From Clonostachys chloroleuca (lineage: Eukaryota; Ascomycota; Sordariomycetes; Hypocreales; Bionectriaceae), in assembly GCA_037952775.1 (NCBI GenBank), contig JBANAY010000003.1:34906001-34970000 (forward strand): a DNA stretch of 64,000 nucleotides, given 5' to 3'. A model generated the notes under the pieces. It ran no database searches. It saw only the letters and a program-made list of their open reading frames with translations, and was not told where the DNA came from. Positions 1-11,755 of the stretch are shown here, one piece after another. Each line of letters begins with the position of its first letter. Positions within the stretch are counted from its first letter, which is position 1. A program made the position numbers and the translations under genes.

Positions 1-1571
1 AATCCGACAACTCCAGGGAACTTTCTCCAGCTGGGCGGAGAGGGCTGAGCGAAGACTGAGCGAGGACCGAGTCATCCCGATGATCCCGCCCTTGATGTGA
101 AATCCACGAGCCCGCCTGCATACTGAGGACTCAGTCTGGCTGGGTGGATAATGACGTCTGCGTTAATATTTTACACAAATTTACAATTATTTGGCCTTTC
201 GGATTAATCCATGCAGGCGGAGGATGTCGCCGGGTGGTTTCCGTAGGCAGTTTTGAGATTCATCTAGATCAAAGCCATTTGATTGATGTCTTAAGTTAGA
301 GCATTGACACTGCTGGCCTCCACTATGAGATGCTGGAGTTGGATAAACAGCTGCCACACTTATCAAAGAAAAGTAGCAAAGAATAGCTAATATGAATTAT
401 GACTAATCCAGACAGACGGATTAAGGCCTAGGAAACATCTCCATAATGCGGCCAATGTTTTGAGAAAGTGTACCATGCAGGAGGTAATCAGTTTGATACT
501 CTTCCTCTCTAAAAAGATCTTGGCCCTCAATAATGCTGCCTGGAAACACGACTGTTGATGACCTGCAATCTTCATTAATACGCCTGCGTCATCTTCTCGA
601 TGTGTTCTGGGAATAAGCGTGAAGAGCTTGCTGCACATCGCGATCCCCAAGTCACATGAGCCAGGGCATGACAGCTTGTGCAGCTCTGTTTTCGTCCATT
701 GGATGTGCTGGTCAAGCTAGCAAAGAGCGAATATTGAGTCAAAAAGGCAAAGATAAACACAGTCCTATTGATTAGAGTAGCATCGAGGATTGAAGTTGGC
801 GTTTCTCACATAAGTCTGCCGTTCAACTACTGCAAATAACTGCTGGGCTGCAGGCAATATGTGTAGAGCTCAGCAAGCCACAGAGTCGGTGAATGTTCAG
901 TATGATGGTCTCGGCCAAGTGAGCTCTTGGCGATGCAACTCAGCCTCACCTACCGCAACGCCATGGAGCTAGAGCGGACGCCACTTTGCCCAAATTGCCC
1001 GAGCGTGCGTTCTGAATACGAGGTATTGAGGCATCTGTGAATGAGATTGGTCGCCGAGACTCACCCTTTCCAAGACAAAATTGCTTCTCGGGGGATTTGA
1101 TTGCATAGCGTATGGACTCGAATAATGTAGAGCGTCGAGAGAGCTCTGATACTGAGATGATGAATTAATCTTCACTTGCTGAGCTTTGTTGTCAGCGATT
1201 TCGCCATTGATACAAGAAATTTATCATGATAGAAATAGAAAATAGAATAAAACATGGGCGACCTACCATGATCTTGCTTCTTGTGAGTTCGACGGTCATG
1301 TTCTGAGTTCCTCATAAATCATTCTGTCTCATTACGAGACACGGGATACTGGACCATGCATGCAGCATGTGTAATGCGGATGTATTGAGCGCAGCTGAAT
1401 CTCTAGTGGGTAAGAGGCCCAAAAGATACAACTACAAATATCAAACTGATTCCTCTTCTTCTCCCCGCTGCTCTCTCACTCCCGTCCCCAGCTCAACTGT
1501 TAATTAACATTCAATATCTTTCTGGCGCGTCAAATTCGTAACCTCTACTGCTGTGCAATCGCTTAGAAATC
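1..1571. other. gene-poor upstream stretch
   Basis: No reading frame here looks like a protein I can recognise. Short open frames on the minus strand (around 390-760 and 970-1175) have no start context, splice partners or motifs. The last 140 bases before position 1572 become CT-rich, as in the leader of an expressed fungal gene, and probably hold the promoter and 5' UTR of the small secreted peptide that follows. Confidence 0.5.
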
Positions 1572-1848
1572 ATGAAGATCACTTCTTTCGTTCTCATTGC
1601 CGGTCTATTCTCCTCGTTTGCCGCAGCTAAGCCTGCGAAAACTACATGTACCTCCACCTCCCGTGCCCCCGAATACACACAGACTTGCGCGCCTGAAGGA
1701 CGTATGTACCAGGAACTCTCAGACAAGACTTTATCGCTTAACTGACCACTCTGCAGGGGTTTGCAAGAAGTTTACGGAATGCTGTTCGCGATACTGCAAG
1801 TACGGTCTGCCCGGCGCATCTATGGGTAGATGCATGCCCTTGAATTGA
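1572..1848 (+). CDS. small secreted cysteine-rich knottin-like peptide
   Basis: Assembled from two exons, 1572-1701 and 1757-1848, giving 73 residues. The intron has donor GTATGT, a branch-like CTTAACTGAC and acceptor CTGCAG, is phase 1 and keeps the frame. Residues 1-19 form a signal peptide (KITSFVLIAGLFSSFAAA). The mature part has seven cysteines: 26, 39, 46, 52, 53, 57 and 69. The last six follow C-x6-C-x5-CC-x3-C-x11-C, which fits the inhibitor cystine knot pattern. Such peptides in fungi are secreted to the apoplast or culture medium as effectors, inhibitors or antimicrobials; which applies here cannot be told. It stands alone, with the next gene 2.4 kb away. Gene model confidence is good; the knot is inferred from spacing only. 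Confidence 0.72.
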
Positions 1849-4281
1849 TTTTGATCATCAGGGTGTAGCTCTGGAACGATTTTGATAGCGGCTACCGTTA
1901 TCGCAGAGCCTTCGTGATATGACAAAGCCTCGAAGAACGGGCTGGTTTAGTCGTAAATCGTTATGAATAAACTACTTTTGATCCTTTGTACTGCCATGAG
2001 TAGAAATGGAAAGTGTAATTAGTAACAAAATGAAGCAGTTAAAATTGCCAAGCGGGGATTTTGAGCGTATGCACCAATAGACTATCGACTTTACACTTGT
2101 ACATAGCCATCAAAGCCTATTATACAGCTAGATATTAATTCTTCTCTCTATGTGAATGTACAGCTGAAAGTATAGCTTAGCAAGATACATCACACCATGC
2201 AACCAGGCACCCAAGTGACAAGCATTTTGATACAAGGGCTTCCAGCCATAACTTCGGTCAAGTCCGACCATCAAATAGTTGACTTCGTTTAGCCCATCAC
2301 GGAACCTGACTCGTCGTGGGCAGTTCTGATCTGATAGTGATTTAATAACCTCCTTGGTAATAAACTCCGATAAATCTAAATTATTTAATTCTTTTCTGGC
2401 CTGCTCTGTAGATGATGACTTTGGAACATGCTCCGTATTTCACTACGCCCACTAAGATTTGTTTCATGACTCTACTGATCAATTCTTTAAGTTGCTTTCT
2501 GTTGGACATGAACTCGAACGAGCGTCCCGGGGACGGCCACGCTATGCTAAGAGTCTAGAACATCTCTTGCGCCGGATGTTATAGAATGCGTTAGATACCT
2601 TGATGCATACATTGAGAACTCCGAGGGTATTTGAAGAGTGTAATTGCAGCGGGGCACAGCTTGTGAATGGTGGAAAAACTTGTTCCTTGACCCATAACTG
2701 TTCTCTAACTTGAACCCCTGATATCGCGGTTTCTTAAACTTACCATCCCAACTCTGCAAAAGTAAGTGGAACAAGCTAAAAGGGAAACTGTCATGCCATC
2801 ATATGATGAAAATGCTTCATCTGCAAGACAAAACTTCCTGCAGGATAACAGTACAGCCAAAGGATTGATGGATTCAATTCGTCATTTAACCCTTGCTTGA
2901 TGTCGGGACCGGAATCTCGCTTAGATTTGTAAAGATGAGCACAGCAGGTTTATCCAAGAAAAAAGAAGCTTCCTCCCTGCTTATACCAGCGCTTAACCGC
3001 CCGTCGACTCACCGTAGGCCTTGCATCTGGTCTTCTGGGCAGTGGGGGCAGGACGGAGAATTTGCAGGATGCGTAAAAACTCCAAGCCAGTTGGCTCATT
3101 CATAATCTCGCTGACCCGTCCCTGTTTCAGGATGGCCACTGACCCTGGCACATCAAGGCCCCCACGAGCGACCGAGCGATTGTGATCGGCTCTCGTTAGT
3201 AGTCAGTAACTGACGTAGTTCTTCAATTTTCATGTCGACCGGTTGAGCAGTCCGAATATTAAATGTATCTGTCAATCAAGCGGCAAAGAGATGGTCAAGG
3301 ATACATGGCCAGACCTTGGCCAATCGATGAGTTCGGATATTGCTTCCTAATCCTCCTCTTGACTTAACATTCTTTGAGACTGTCGACAGCCCAGCAAAAA
3401 GTCAGCGCAAAGAGCGCAATCGATTAGAGCCACCAGATCGCAACTGAGGTGCCCTTGCCGTGAGTCTCCGCCCACCTGGAACACTTGGATTACGAACGGC
3501 GGTTGCCACACTGGCCGATCGAGATACAGAAACAATCTCGGTGGATGTATCTCCGAGAGTAATCGTAGAGGGAAGGCAGAGTATTACTGTGCCTTGGCTC
3601 TGGCGTTTGTCCTTTGGTGCGGTGCGTGCTTCGATTTCCAGGCTGGTGCAGGCATTGATGGTTTCATCCCCTGCCAGACCAAGAGGAATGCGCATGAGAG
3701 ATAAATGAGCCAGCCAATTGCGGCACTGCGATTGTTAAACACGCCTACGGTAATCTGAAACAGTGCCGCGATCCTATAGACAGTAATGGATTAGTGTTGC
3801 CTCCGAGCGGGTCAGGGAAGGCCTGATACACTTTCTCTAACAGGACTCTCCGACGTCGTTCTAGATGCGTGCCTGTCAGATTGTGCAGTGGGAGAGGGAC
3901 AGATGAAAGGAAGATTGCTTCTGTGGGACCGCACCCTTGTCAAGCAAGGACCCTGTTGGGATCATGCTCAAACCTCCACCTGCCAAGAGCGGCCACGAGG
4001 TGACGGAGATGAGACTGAAGTCGTTTGAATAAATATCAGACGTCGACGGGCATGAATCGTTCTGTCTGGTTCACGCTTCTCGCTAAGCTTAGCTTTCCTT
4101 TGCAATTTTCGCACCTCCGCAGAGACGGTCGTGTTTTCATTCATTTCTTGTGTAGTCAGTTAACCCCGGTGGTTAACGTCCTTTTCCTTCGCTTTCCAAC
4201 ACACTGCTCGAGGCAGTCTCCGAAATCCAGTCTTTACAAACCAAAGAAACTAAGTCTTACGAACGAATAAGCCTATCCACC
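1849..4281. other. intergenic, possible relict membrane-protein exon
   Basis: Mostly noncoding. On the minus strand at about 3583-3778 one frame reads a hydrophobic segment, with core ALFQITVGVFNN and then IGWLIYLSCAFLLVW, followed by a basic tail and stop. It has an AG acceptor just upstream but no continuing exon I could join. It may be the last exon of a decayed gene. Overlapping frames on both strands at 3400-3700 compete with it. The last 250 bases hold the promoter of the cellobiose dehydrogenase gene. Confidence 0.35.
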
Positions 4282-6678
4282 ATGCGCTTCAACCTGGGAT
4301 TAGCCAGCCTTCTGGGGCTCGCTGGGTCGGCCGCTGCTCAGCAGACCTGGGCATTCACCGATCCCAACACCGGCATTGATTTCCAACACTATTTCTCCAA
4401 GGACTACAGCTTTAGCATTGCGGTCCCCGAGACGCTGGGAACTGACTTCATTGGTCGGCTGGTGGTCCCTATCACCTCGACGGGAGGATGGGGCTCTGTG
4501 TCGCTGCGAGGTGGCATGTTGAGGAGTCTGCTGTTTGTTGCTTGGGCAGACGGGGAGGACATCAAGACCTCGTTCCGAATGGCTGGTTCATATGCCAACC
4601 CTGATGTCTACACCGCAAGTACTGTCAACGCATTGCCAATTGCCAACGGAACTTTCGTCAACAGCACCCACCTGTCGTACACCTTCCTCTGTGAGAACTG
4701 TGTCAACGCGACCGTCACCAACCTTGCCAATGAGACCCCTATCCTTGGATGGGCCATCTCTGCTGAAAACCCAACCACCGTCACTGATTCTGCTAGTGCT
4801 CTGACGTACCACGCTGCCGGCTTCGGCCAGTACGGACTGAACATTGCAGCAGCCAAATCTTCCAAGTATGCCACATGGGCCTCGTGGGCATCCTCAGGAA
4901 CAACCCCTACCCCTCCTGGAACCACCCCTGGAACTCCTGGTGGAAACAGCACTCTGCCTACACCCATCACTTCCAACGTGACCTATGACACCATTGTTGT
5001 CGGTGGTGGACCTGCTGGTATCATTGCTGCTGAGCGCATCGCCGAGTCAGGAGCCAGCGTTCTTCTCATCGAGCGTGGACCTGCTAACACGGTTGCTCTG
5101 GGCTCGTCTCTGGGTCTCCCATGGAACAGCAGCCTAACCCCCTACGATATTCCCAGTCTCGGAAGCAGCTTGACGAGCATTTCTGGCACCACATTCTGCA
5201 GTGATACCGCTTCCACGGCTGGTTGCCTTCTGGGAGGCTCCAGCTCCGTCAACGGCCTGAACTTCATCCGCCCCCCTCAGCAAGACTGGCAGCGCTGGCC
5301 CGCTGGATGGCAGTGGGAGGATGTTTCCGAGGCCGCTGCTCGCCTTTACGAGCGTAATCCCGGTACCACAAACCCATCGGCCGATGGAAAGCACTACAAC
5401 GATCACACTTACCAGGTTCTCTCTCAGTTCCTGGGTGCCAAGGGCTGGGCTGAAGTTGACTCCATCGAATCACCCAACGAGAAGCATCAGGTGTTCTCTC
5501 GCCCCGCTTGGTCTATCAAGGATCACCTGCGTGCTGGACCTGCCCGAACCTACATGCCCTTTGCCCAGCAGCTTGACAACTTCACCCTCAAGTTGAACTC
5601 CAGGGTCATCCAGGTCAACCGAAATGGCAGTACCATCACTGGTGTTCTCACTCAAGAGGCTGACGGAAGCACCCAGATCATCAACCTCAAGGCTGGCGGC
5701 AAGGTTGTTATCGCAGCTGGTGCTCTTTCCACTCCTCGTGTGCTTTGGAACTCGGGTATCGGCCGTGCTGCCGACCTGGCCATTGTCAAGAGCGGTTCGG
5801 CCCAGACGGGTGTCACTCTCCCCGCCGAGGCTGACTGGATCGACCTTCCCGTTGGTCACCATCTCCAGGACCACGTCCAGGTCACTCTTAAGTTCAACGA
5901 TGCATCCAACTTCACTGCCTACGACTTCAATGGTATTGCCACCGCGCCGATTGCGGATGATCTAGATCTATACTACCAGGGCTCTGGTGTTATCACTCAG
6001 GCCGCCCAGCGCATGCATCTCTGGACTTCCGTCGATGGTGCTGATGGCCGCAAGCGTTTCCTCCAGGGAACTGCCAGTGCCATGGCCTCCGGTGTCATCA
6101 CTGTGCGCACCTTCTTGACCCACGGTACCTCTACAGTGGGCAAGCTCGGAATCTCTGCTTCTGGAAACACCGTTCTTGAGACCAAGCCCTGGCTGATCGA
6201 TGACAACGACCGAAAGGCCATGTCTGACTTCGTGCAGTTCTGGCTTGACCTCACATCGACCAACAACTCCACTCTGACCTACGTCGTTCCCGATTCATCC
6301 GTCGAGGACATCATCTCCAAGAACCTGATCAGCGGTGACCACTGGGTCGGCAGTGCCAAGATGGGTGTTGACGACGGCCGCCAGGGCAACGGCACCAGCG
6401 TCGTGGACCTGGACACCAAGGTCTACGGCACCGACAACCTGTTCGTGGTCGATGCCTCCATCCACCCCGACCTCCCCACTGGAAACACGCAGTCCATCAT
6501 CATGATCACTGCCGAGCATGCCGCCGAGAAGATCACAGGCATTAAGTCCAGCCCGACCACGCCTGAGACTCCCTCAACCCCCACCCCTTCAGCCTCCTCG
6601 ACCCCTGCAGCTTCCTCGGCTCCTTCTTGCCTCAAGAAGCGCCGCAGCAACCGCAGCAAGCGCACCTTCAGATTTTGA
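4282..6678 (+). CDS. cdh: cellobiose dehydrogenase (cytochrome AA8 + GMC AA3_1), no CBM1
   Basis: Secreted flavocytochrome that oxidises cellobiose and cello-oligosaccharides to lactones and passes electrons to lytic polysaccharide monooxygenases. It is a single exon of 798 residues. Residues 1-19 are a signal peptide. Residues about 20-195 form the haem b cytochrome domain, with Met79 and His177 in the places of the axial ligands. A Pro/Thr/Gly linker covers about 203-232. The FAD-binding GMC dehydrogenase starts at the Rossmann motif VVGGGPAG (239-246), and its catalytic pair is His687 (DHWVGSAKMG) and Asn735 (PTGNTQS). After about residue 755 comes a Pro/Ser/Thr tail ending in a strongly basic stretch, where some ascomycete enzymes carry a cellulose-binding CBM1. 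The cytochrome plus dehydrogenase order is diagnostic. No LPMO gene lies in the window. Confidence 0.95.
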   Translation: MRFNLGLASLLGLAGSAAAQQTWAFTDPNTGIDFQHYFSKDYSFSIAVPETLGTDFIGRLVVPITSTGGWGSVSLRGGMLRSLLFVAWADGEDIKTSFRMAGSYANPDVYTASTVNALPIANGTFVNSTHLSYTFLCENCVNATVTNLANETPILGWAISAENPTTVTDSASALTYHAAGFGQYGLNIAAAKSSKYATWASWASSGTTPTPPGTTPGTPGGNSTLPTPITSNVTYDTIVVGGGPAGIIAAERIAESGASVLLIERGPANTVALGSSLGLPWNSSLTPYDIPSLGSSLTSISGTTFCSDTASTAGCLLGGSSSVNGLNFIRPPQQDWQRWPAGWQWEDVSEAAARLYERNPGTTNPSADGKHYNDHTYQVLSQFLGAKGWAEVDSIESPNEKHQVFSRPAWSIKDHLRAGPARTYMPFAQQLDNFTLKLNSRVIQVNRNGSTITGVLTQEADGSTQIINLKAGGKVVIAAGALSTPRVLWNSGIGRAADLAIVKSGSAQTGVTLPAEADWIDLPVGHHLQDHVQVTLKFNDASNFTAYDFNGIATAPIADDLDLYYQGSGVITQAAQRMHLWTSVDGADGRKRFLQGTASAMASGVITVRTFLTHGTSTVGKLGISASGNTVLETKPWLIDDNDRKAMSDFVQFWLDLTSTNNSTLTYVVPDSSVEDIISKNLISGDHWVGSAKMGVDDGRQGNGTSVVDLDTKVYGTDNLFVVDASIHPDLPTGNTQSIIMITAEHAAEKITGIKSSPTTPETPSTPTPSASSTPAASSAPSCLKKRRSNRSKRTFRF

Positions 6679-9194
6679 GGGATCTCGGGACTTCTTGATG
6701 AAGTTTTCCCATGACTGGGTCCTAGAGACCGGCCAGATTTTCTTGTATTTTCAGCTAAGCATTTTGTGAGCGGCAAGTTGTCGTAGTTTAGATATTAGAG
6801 TAAAAAGCTAAATGTATAAATCTTCACATTGATGACCCTCATGACCCTTTCTACCATTAATTATTGTGCTTTCAGATGTGTGTTTATAATTTGGAGCAGA
6901 CGCCAATATGGGTTGAGTCGTGACTGGGTACTTCAAGTATTTAACCCATAGCGTGCGCTTCGAGGAAGACGACAAAAAAGCCGTGTTGGCAATCTGGATT
7001 GGCCATACAAAACAAATGATCTACTACCCAGCGCCTAGTATTCTCCAACTCTAGAGCGAACCCGAGGGGACCTCACCTCACAGAGAGCGCAAGACTGATA
7101 GCATGAGTTGAGAACTTGACTAGCTGTATTTGTCATGAAAGCCCTTGATAAACCCGAGACTGAGAAATGGCGAACAAATTTCCCCTCGGTTGAAAGAAGA
7201 ATGGCTAAAGCCGCGGAGCATATCCTAGCACCACACCAACGTTATCCATCACCGTGTTGATTGTTCAATCAGAATCGTCCCCCAAACACCATCATGGGTG
7301 TCAGCCGTTGACCCCTCACGCGACCCCCTTCAACCTATGGCTCGACTTGATGTCATAATTACGACAGTAGCATCGACATCTTTTGTCAGAGTACAGCCAC
7401 ATTTGATCGAATTATCTATAATAATATTTGCTGCTCCCCACAAAGGGAAGTGATGTTTCGCGGACCTCATCAGTGGTATTAGCCATCGAACCCCGCACAT
7501 CCAGCATATCATCAACAATAGCCCATCATGCCCACTGCTGCTGAGAGAGCAAAAGCAAAGTATCAGGCTGTTATAGACAACCCGAATAGGAATGATGCTT
7601 CAAGTAAAATCCCTAGCGTCCAGAAACTGACTACTTTACTAACTAGCAAAAAACATCAGATTACAAAAACCGGATGATGACAACAAGTCACCCTTCTGGG
7701 GGCTGTGACGTTACAAACTCGGTCACTCGTCGTCCCAGCCAAGGAAGTGAAAACTCAGACCACGGTCCGATTCGAAAAATGGTCAAAAACTGGATGTCTC
7801 GTCCGGCCTTCTAAGGTTGGGAGATGACCTCTCAACAAGTAAAACGAAAGGGTTATTAGTCTCTTTCGTATGATAGTTATGTGAAGTAGTTAACTGCACA
7901 TTGGGCATAACACAACTCGCGCAATTTACCTAATTAAGAATGCCACAATTTTTGGAGCTTATGAATGGATATCGAAGCGCCTTGAATCTTTTCCCCCATT
8001 CGGTCGGCCACCGTTCAAAGAAATACTTTCGTGTCACTAGCCGATGGAATTTAATGAGCTGGATTGCCAGGCACAATGTCGCCACTTGATTTTAGACACT
8101 TGCTTCAAAGTTGGGGATCATAATCCAGATAAATGTTCCCCTTATGCTCTGGGCTGTGCCATAGATCATAGCAATAAAGAATTGTAAAAATTCTAAAGTT
8201 TTGAGAGAGAGAACATTAGAGCCATACACACACTATGGATAACAAATAGTATTACATGGAGTGGCAGAATGCTCGCCTCTCAATCACTATAATGGGGCGG
8301 ATGAACACAAAGGAGCTTTGTTTAGCGACCCTCGTTGCTTTGTTTGAACATTTCCCCGTAATGCTGGAGTGTTTGGTGCTTGTTCTATTTTCGGCTATAC
8401 CAACTTTCGGGGCAGAGACCTTTCCGGAATATATTTTGTTTGGCTTAAGGTGACTCTTTCTCCTAGTTTTGTTGTTAAAAAGGAAGGCAAGCATACTTTA
8501 TGGCTTTCTTCCTCGTTCATAAACAAGGAAAATCCCAAGATCAGGTCCACTGATGGGTATCAACAAAACAATATCTAGACATGATAAAACCTAGAGAAAA
8601 ACTTACAAGGCAAAATTTCAATAGGTCAGCCATAGATATAAATGCTCCAAAAACTATTAAAAGATCCGGAATGGTGTCGAGGACCTTATGTGCCGCTTCT
8701 AACTCACAATATCACGTCACGTTGAAGTAAACATACAATCATCCCTCTGAGTTGTGGATTTAGGTTCAAATAATAAGATCAGTGATCTCTATGGATAACA
8801 AAGAGTAGTGTTCGGACTAATCTTCTGATTAAAATGTGATTTAGGGCTCTATCGCATGTTCTAAGACTTCAAATAGGTTGTTGAGGAAAGAACAACAACC
8901 CATATGCTGAAGCCGCTTTCGTTGGTGAACGGGGACTTTGTTCGTTCTTGAACAATGGAAGTATTTCCGCATTAGATTTTAAAAAGCTTTTAGATAAACG
9001 ATAGTTCTTATTACCCTCTTCTAAGAGTAGTTCGTCAGTCCTTTGTTCCTTTCATAGGTTAATAGATGTTCGACGTTCAGCACAGGCCACATTCGCAAAC
9101 TTCTTATTAGTCTGCCTACGTTGTACTGTAAAATGCATCCGGTATAGATTCTAATAAAAATAAGTAAGAAAAGAAGAATTCATCCCTCGCTACG
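6679..9194. other. AT-rich intergenic region
   Basis: No recognisable gene. A short plus-strand frame at 7528-7602 (starts MPTAAERAKAKYQAVIDN) could be joined over an intron with branch CTAAC to a second piece near 7650, giving only about 34 residues; I do not call it. Frames at 8250-8580 on both strands overlap and look random. Base composition is AT-rich, typical of an old, gene-free or degenerated stretch. Confidence 0.45.
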
Positions 9195-10451
9195 ATGATC
9201 GATACCATACCGAAAACTTCTTTTGAGCCCGTCCTCATCGCACTGCTCGTGCTAACTTCCCTCGTTATCATTCTCCAGCTTATATTTACCGCGCTTATTC
9301 GCAAACCATTCTCTGGCGAGGATGTCTGGTTATTATTATGCTACGTTTTCTCGTTCGCCTGTGGTCTAATATACATAGAACTGTTAAAAGTTTACTTTCG
9401 AGCTATTGATTTGGCTGGTGGACCGTACCCCGACGCAGCGGGTGATGCCGTCTTGATGCAAAAATGGATATTTGCGAGCACTATACTATACTGGTCTTGT
9501 TTATGGTCAGCAAAGCTATCATTTCTCTGCTTCTACAAAAAGCTTTTCGTGCAGTTGCCTGTTTATCTCAAGCTGTGGTGGAGTCTGATCGGCATCTGCG
9601 TTTTGGTAAGCATGACCTAAATCGAGTGAAATTTGGGCGCAGCACTAACATAACATATGATCGCAGACCTATATAGGTTGCTTAGCCACTCTGGTGTTAT
9701 CCTGTTCTAGTATGGAGGACTGGTTCAGGGCAAGGGCATGCACAACGCACCGTGATGTTGTTGCTGGCAACGTCAGTAGATATTTTGGTTATGGTGTGGA
9801 CACGTTGACCAACATATTGAGTGAGTAATGAATATCCCATAAAGATGAAGAATTAGCGACCTATAGCATCGTCACTGACTATTTCCCAGTTATGCTACTT
9901 CCACTGCAACTAATCTTCAAAGTTCAGTTGCCCATTTGCCGAAAGATCAGTATTTCAGGCTTGTTCTGCCTAGGTTGTATTTGCATCATCGCTGCTACGT
10001 TCAGAGTAACTCAAATTGGAGAAAGGGATTCTCGGCCAACTGTTCAATGGCTTGCCTTTTGGAGCAGCATCGAGAGTTCAGTGGGTACGTTGATTCAAAA
10101 GTTGCATCGCCCTAGACAAATCCATTACTAACTGATAATCTAGCATGTGTAACCTGCTCAGGTCCGGGTCTCTACAAAGCCATAAAATATTATTCAATGT
10201 CCCGCAGGTCTAGCCCTGCAGCGAGTAAGCGAGAACAACGTGGAGGAGCCAATAACGAAATGTTGCAGGGCGCAACTATTGAATTGCAGTGGACGCATCC
10301 AAGGCCACGCCATATAATTACTGAGGAATCTATGTTACCTTTAAGGATAAGTAGCAGGGATGAATATCCAGCGCCTTCGTCCAGGGAGCCGTCAACACGA
10401 GCTATACATTACACAAGAGCAAGCAGTAATTCCGACGACAGTATTGTATAA
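9195..10451 (+). CDS. PTH11-like rhodopsin-domain integral membrane protein
   Basis: Four exons, 9195-9605, 9667-9820, 9890-10084 and 10144-10451, give 355 residues. All introns have GT donors, AG acceptors and matching phases; the last has a good TTACTAAC branch. The first ~265 residues hold seven hydrophobic helices in the order of the fungal rhodopsin-like domain (PTH11/SAT family). Helix 2 follows GEDVWLLLCYVFS. The C-T-T-H-R-D loop, then RYFGYGVDTLTNIL, then LIMLLPLQLIFK are typical of it. The C-terminal ~90 residues are hydrophilic and Ser/Arg-rich, probably cytosolic. Some family members act as receptors for surface or nutrient cues; a specific ligand cannot be inferred. A 24-base A tract lies just after the stop. 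Confidence 0.85.
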
Positions 10452-10458
10452 GAAATTG

Positions 10459-10482
10459 GAAAAAAAAAAAAAAAAAAAAAAA
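10459..10482 (+). repeat. poly(A) homopolymer after stop codon
   Basis: About 24 consecutive A residues, starting eight bases after the stop of the rhodopsin-domain gene. The gene keeps three introns, so this is not the tail of a processed retrocopy. It is a simple homopolymer in the 3' UTR or downstream spacer. Confidence 0.8.
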
Positions 10483-10656
10483 AGAATGAGGACGCCTTGA
10501 TAGGAGTTGTGTATTCCTAAGCACAGCATCAAGGGGGGATTCTCCATTCCGTTTTGCACTGATCTTTACTTGGGGCTATTGGCATGCATGATGAACATAG
10601 CAGACCTCGAAAGACAACTGTTAAACAAAAGACTTTGGAGTCTATCGCCCACGTAC

Positions 10657-11755
10657 TCAGAGGGACGCCTTTGCCAAGCCCGGAGTCTCGGCAATTCTAA
10701 ATACATATTTCACTGCACTCGCTTTACCTTCTTTCAAGTTCTTCAGCCCTGTCTCAATCCCCGACAGACCTCCGGGAATGACCTCGTGGGGGTGAGGAGT
10801 GAACCATCCTTCTTTTAGTCCATTGGAGAGAAGTCGGTAGAAAGCATATGCAAGCTGTCGCGATCCGCTCTCCAACCCTTCCTCATTGTGAACACGACCG
10901 ACGCTTGTGGTCTTCCATTTGATGGTTTCTGGCAGCTCATCGTAAGATTTCCCGGGAAGGACAACAGTTAGTTTCCCGCCATCGTGTGTTAAAACCTTGC
11001 TTATGTTCACATAACTTCCTTTCTCACTGACAGCATCGAAAGCGTGGAGTAACCTCTTGCCGCCGAGGGCGCGTTTCATGCCCTCGATGACTGCATCGTC
11101 TCCCTTGCGGTAGTCAATGACAGTATCCCCCTTGGTTTTATCAAGAAGAGACTCCACATATGCAATACCCCGGCCGGCGACGCATATCAAGGGGTGGATG
11201 TTGGATAGACGAGCCAGCTTGACAGCAAAGGCACCAACAGCAGACGCTGCGCCATAGACTACTAGCGGTATTGGCTCTTCAGCTTTATTCCAAGGAGTCG
11301 GGAGCGCGAGATTCTGATAGAGACCAAGCGTGGAAGTCATGGCAGCTAGTGGAATTGTTGCGGCTTCTGTTTCTTCTTCTTAGTGAGATTGTTCAACGGT
11401 TGAATGTTAGCACGTACCTTCGAAGTTGGTATTCTTGGGAATATGAAAAGTCGACCACTCCCATGCAATAGCATATTCTGCGAAGCTTCCAGCTGGGCGT
11501 TATCATTTCGTGAAATGCTCCGACTCTGTCCCCGACCTTGAACTCTGTCACTTCGTCGCCAACCGCATGAACAAAGCCTGCAATATCATCTCCCTGGTTG
11601 AAAGCTGTCTTGATAATATAGGGGACCTTCCAATCCTTCGGGTTGCTTCCGCTGACAATAACTTGGATCAGGATCTGTCTAGGGTCGGATATCTGGGGGA
11701 TGGGCACATCATGGATAGTGACTTTCACACCCGGTGCAACGAGAGCCTCCTTCAT
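10657..11755 (-). CDS. zinc-type alcohol dehydrogenase / quinone oxidoreductase-like (MDR), with one-base frameshift
   Basis: Medium-chain dehydrogenase/reductase expected to use NADP(H) on an alkenal, quinone or enoyl substrate. Exon 1 is 11755-11418 and exon 2 is 11366-10657, separated by a 51-base phase-1 intron with branch GCTAAC. The N-terminal GroES-like fold carries SGSNPKDWK and GDDIAGFVHAVGDEV. The Rossmann part carries VVYGAASAVGAFAV. No zinc-ligand set is obvious, so it belongs with the zinc-free quinone oxidoreductase-like or trans-enoyl-reductase-like branch. Near 11494-11497 the frame breaks: GAFHEMITP is followed in another frame by AGSFAEYA. One fewer C in a CCC run would restore a normal family sequence of about 350 residues. 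It is therefore either a recent pseudogene or an assembly error. Exact substrate unknown. Confidence 0.72.

Noticed and set aside
3402..3708. Overlapping frames of 80-100 codons on both strands
   Set aside because: They exclude each other, have no known motif and lie in the promoter side of the next gene.
4404..6776. Many open frames opposite or beside the cellobiose dehydrogenase gene
   Set aside because: They are shadows of a GC-rich, codon-biased gene; none has motifs or a signal peptide.
10459..10482. Poly(A) tract as sign of a retrocopy
   Set aside because: The gene before it keeps three introns, so it is not a processed copy.
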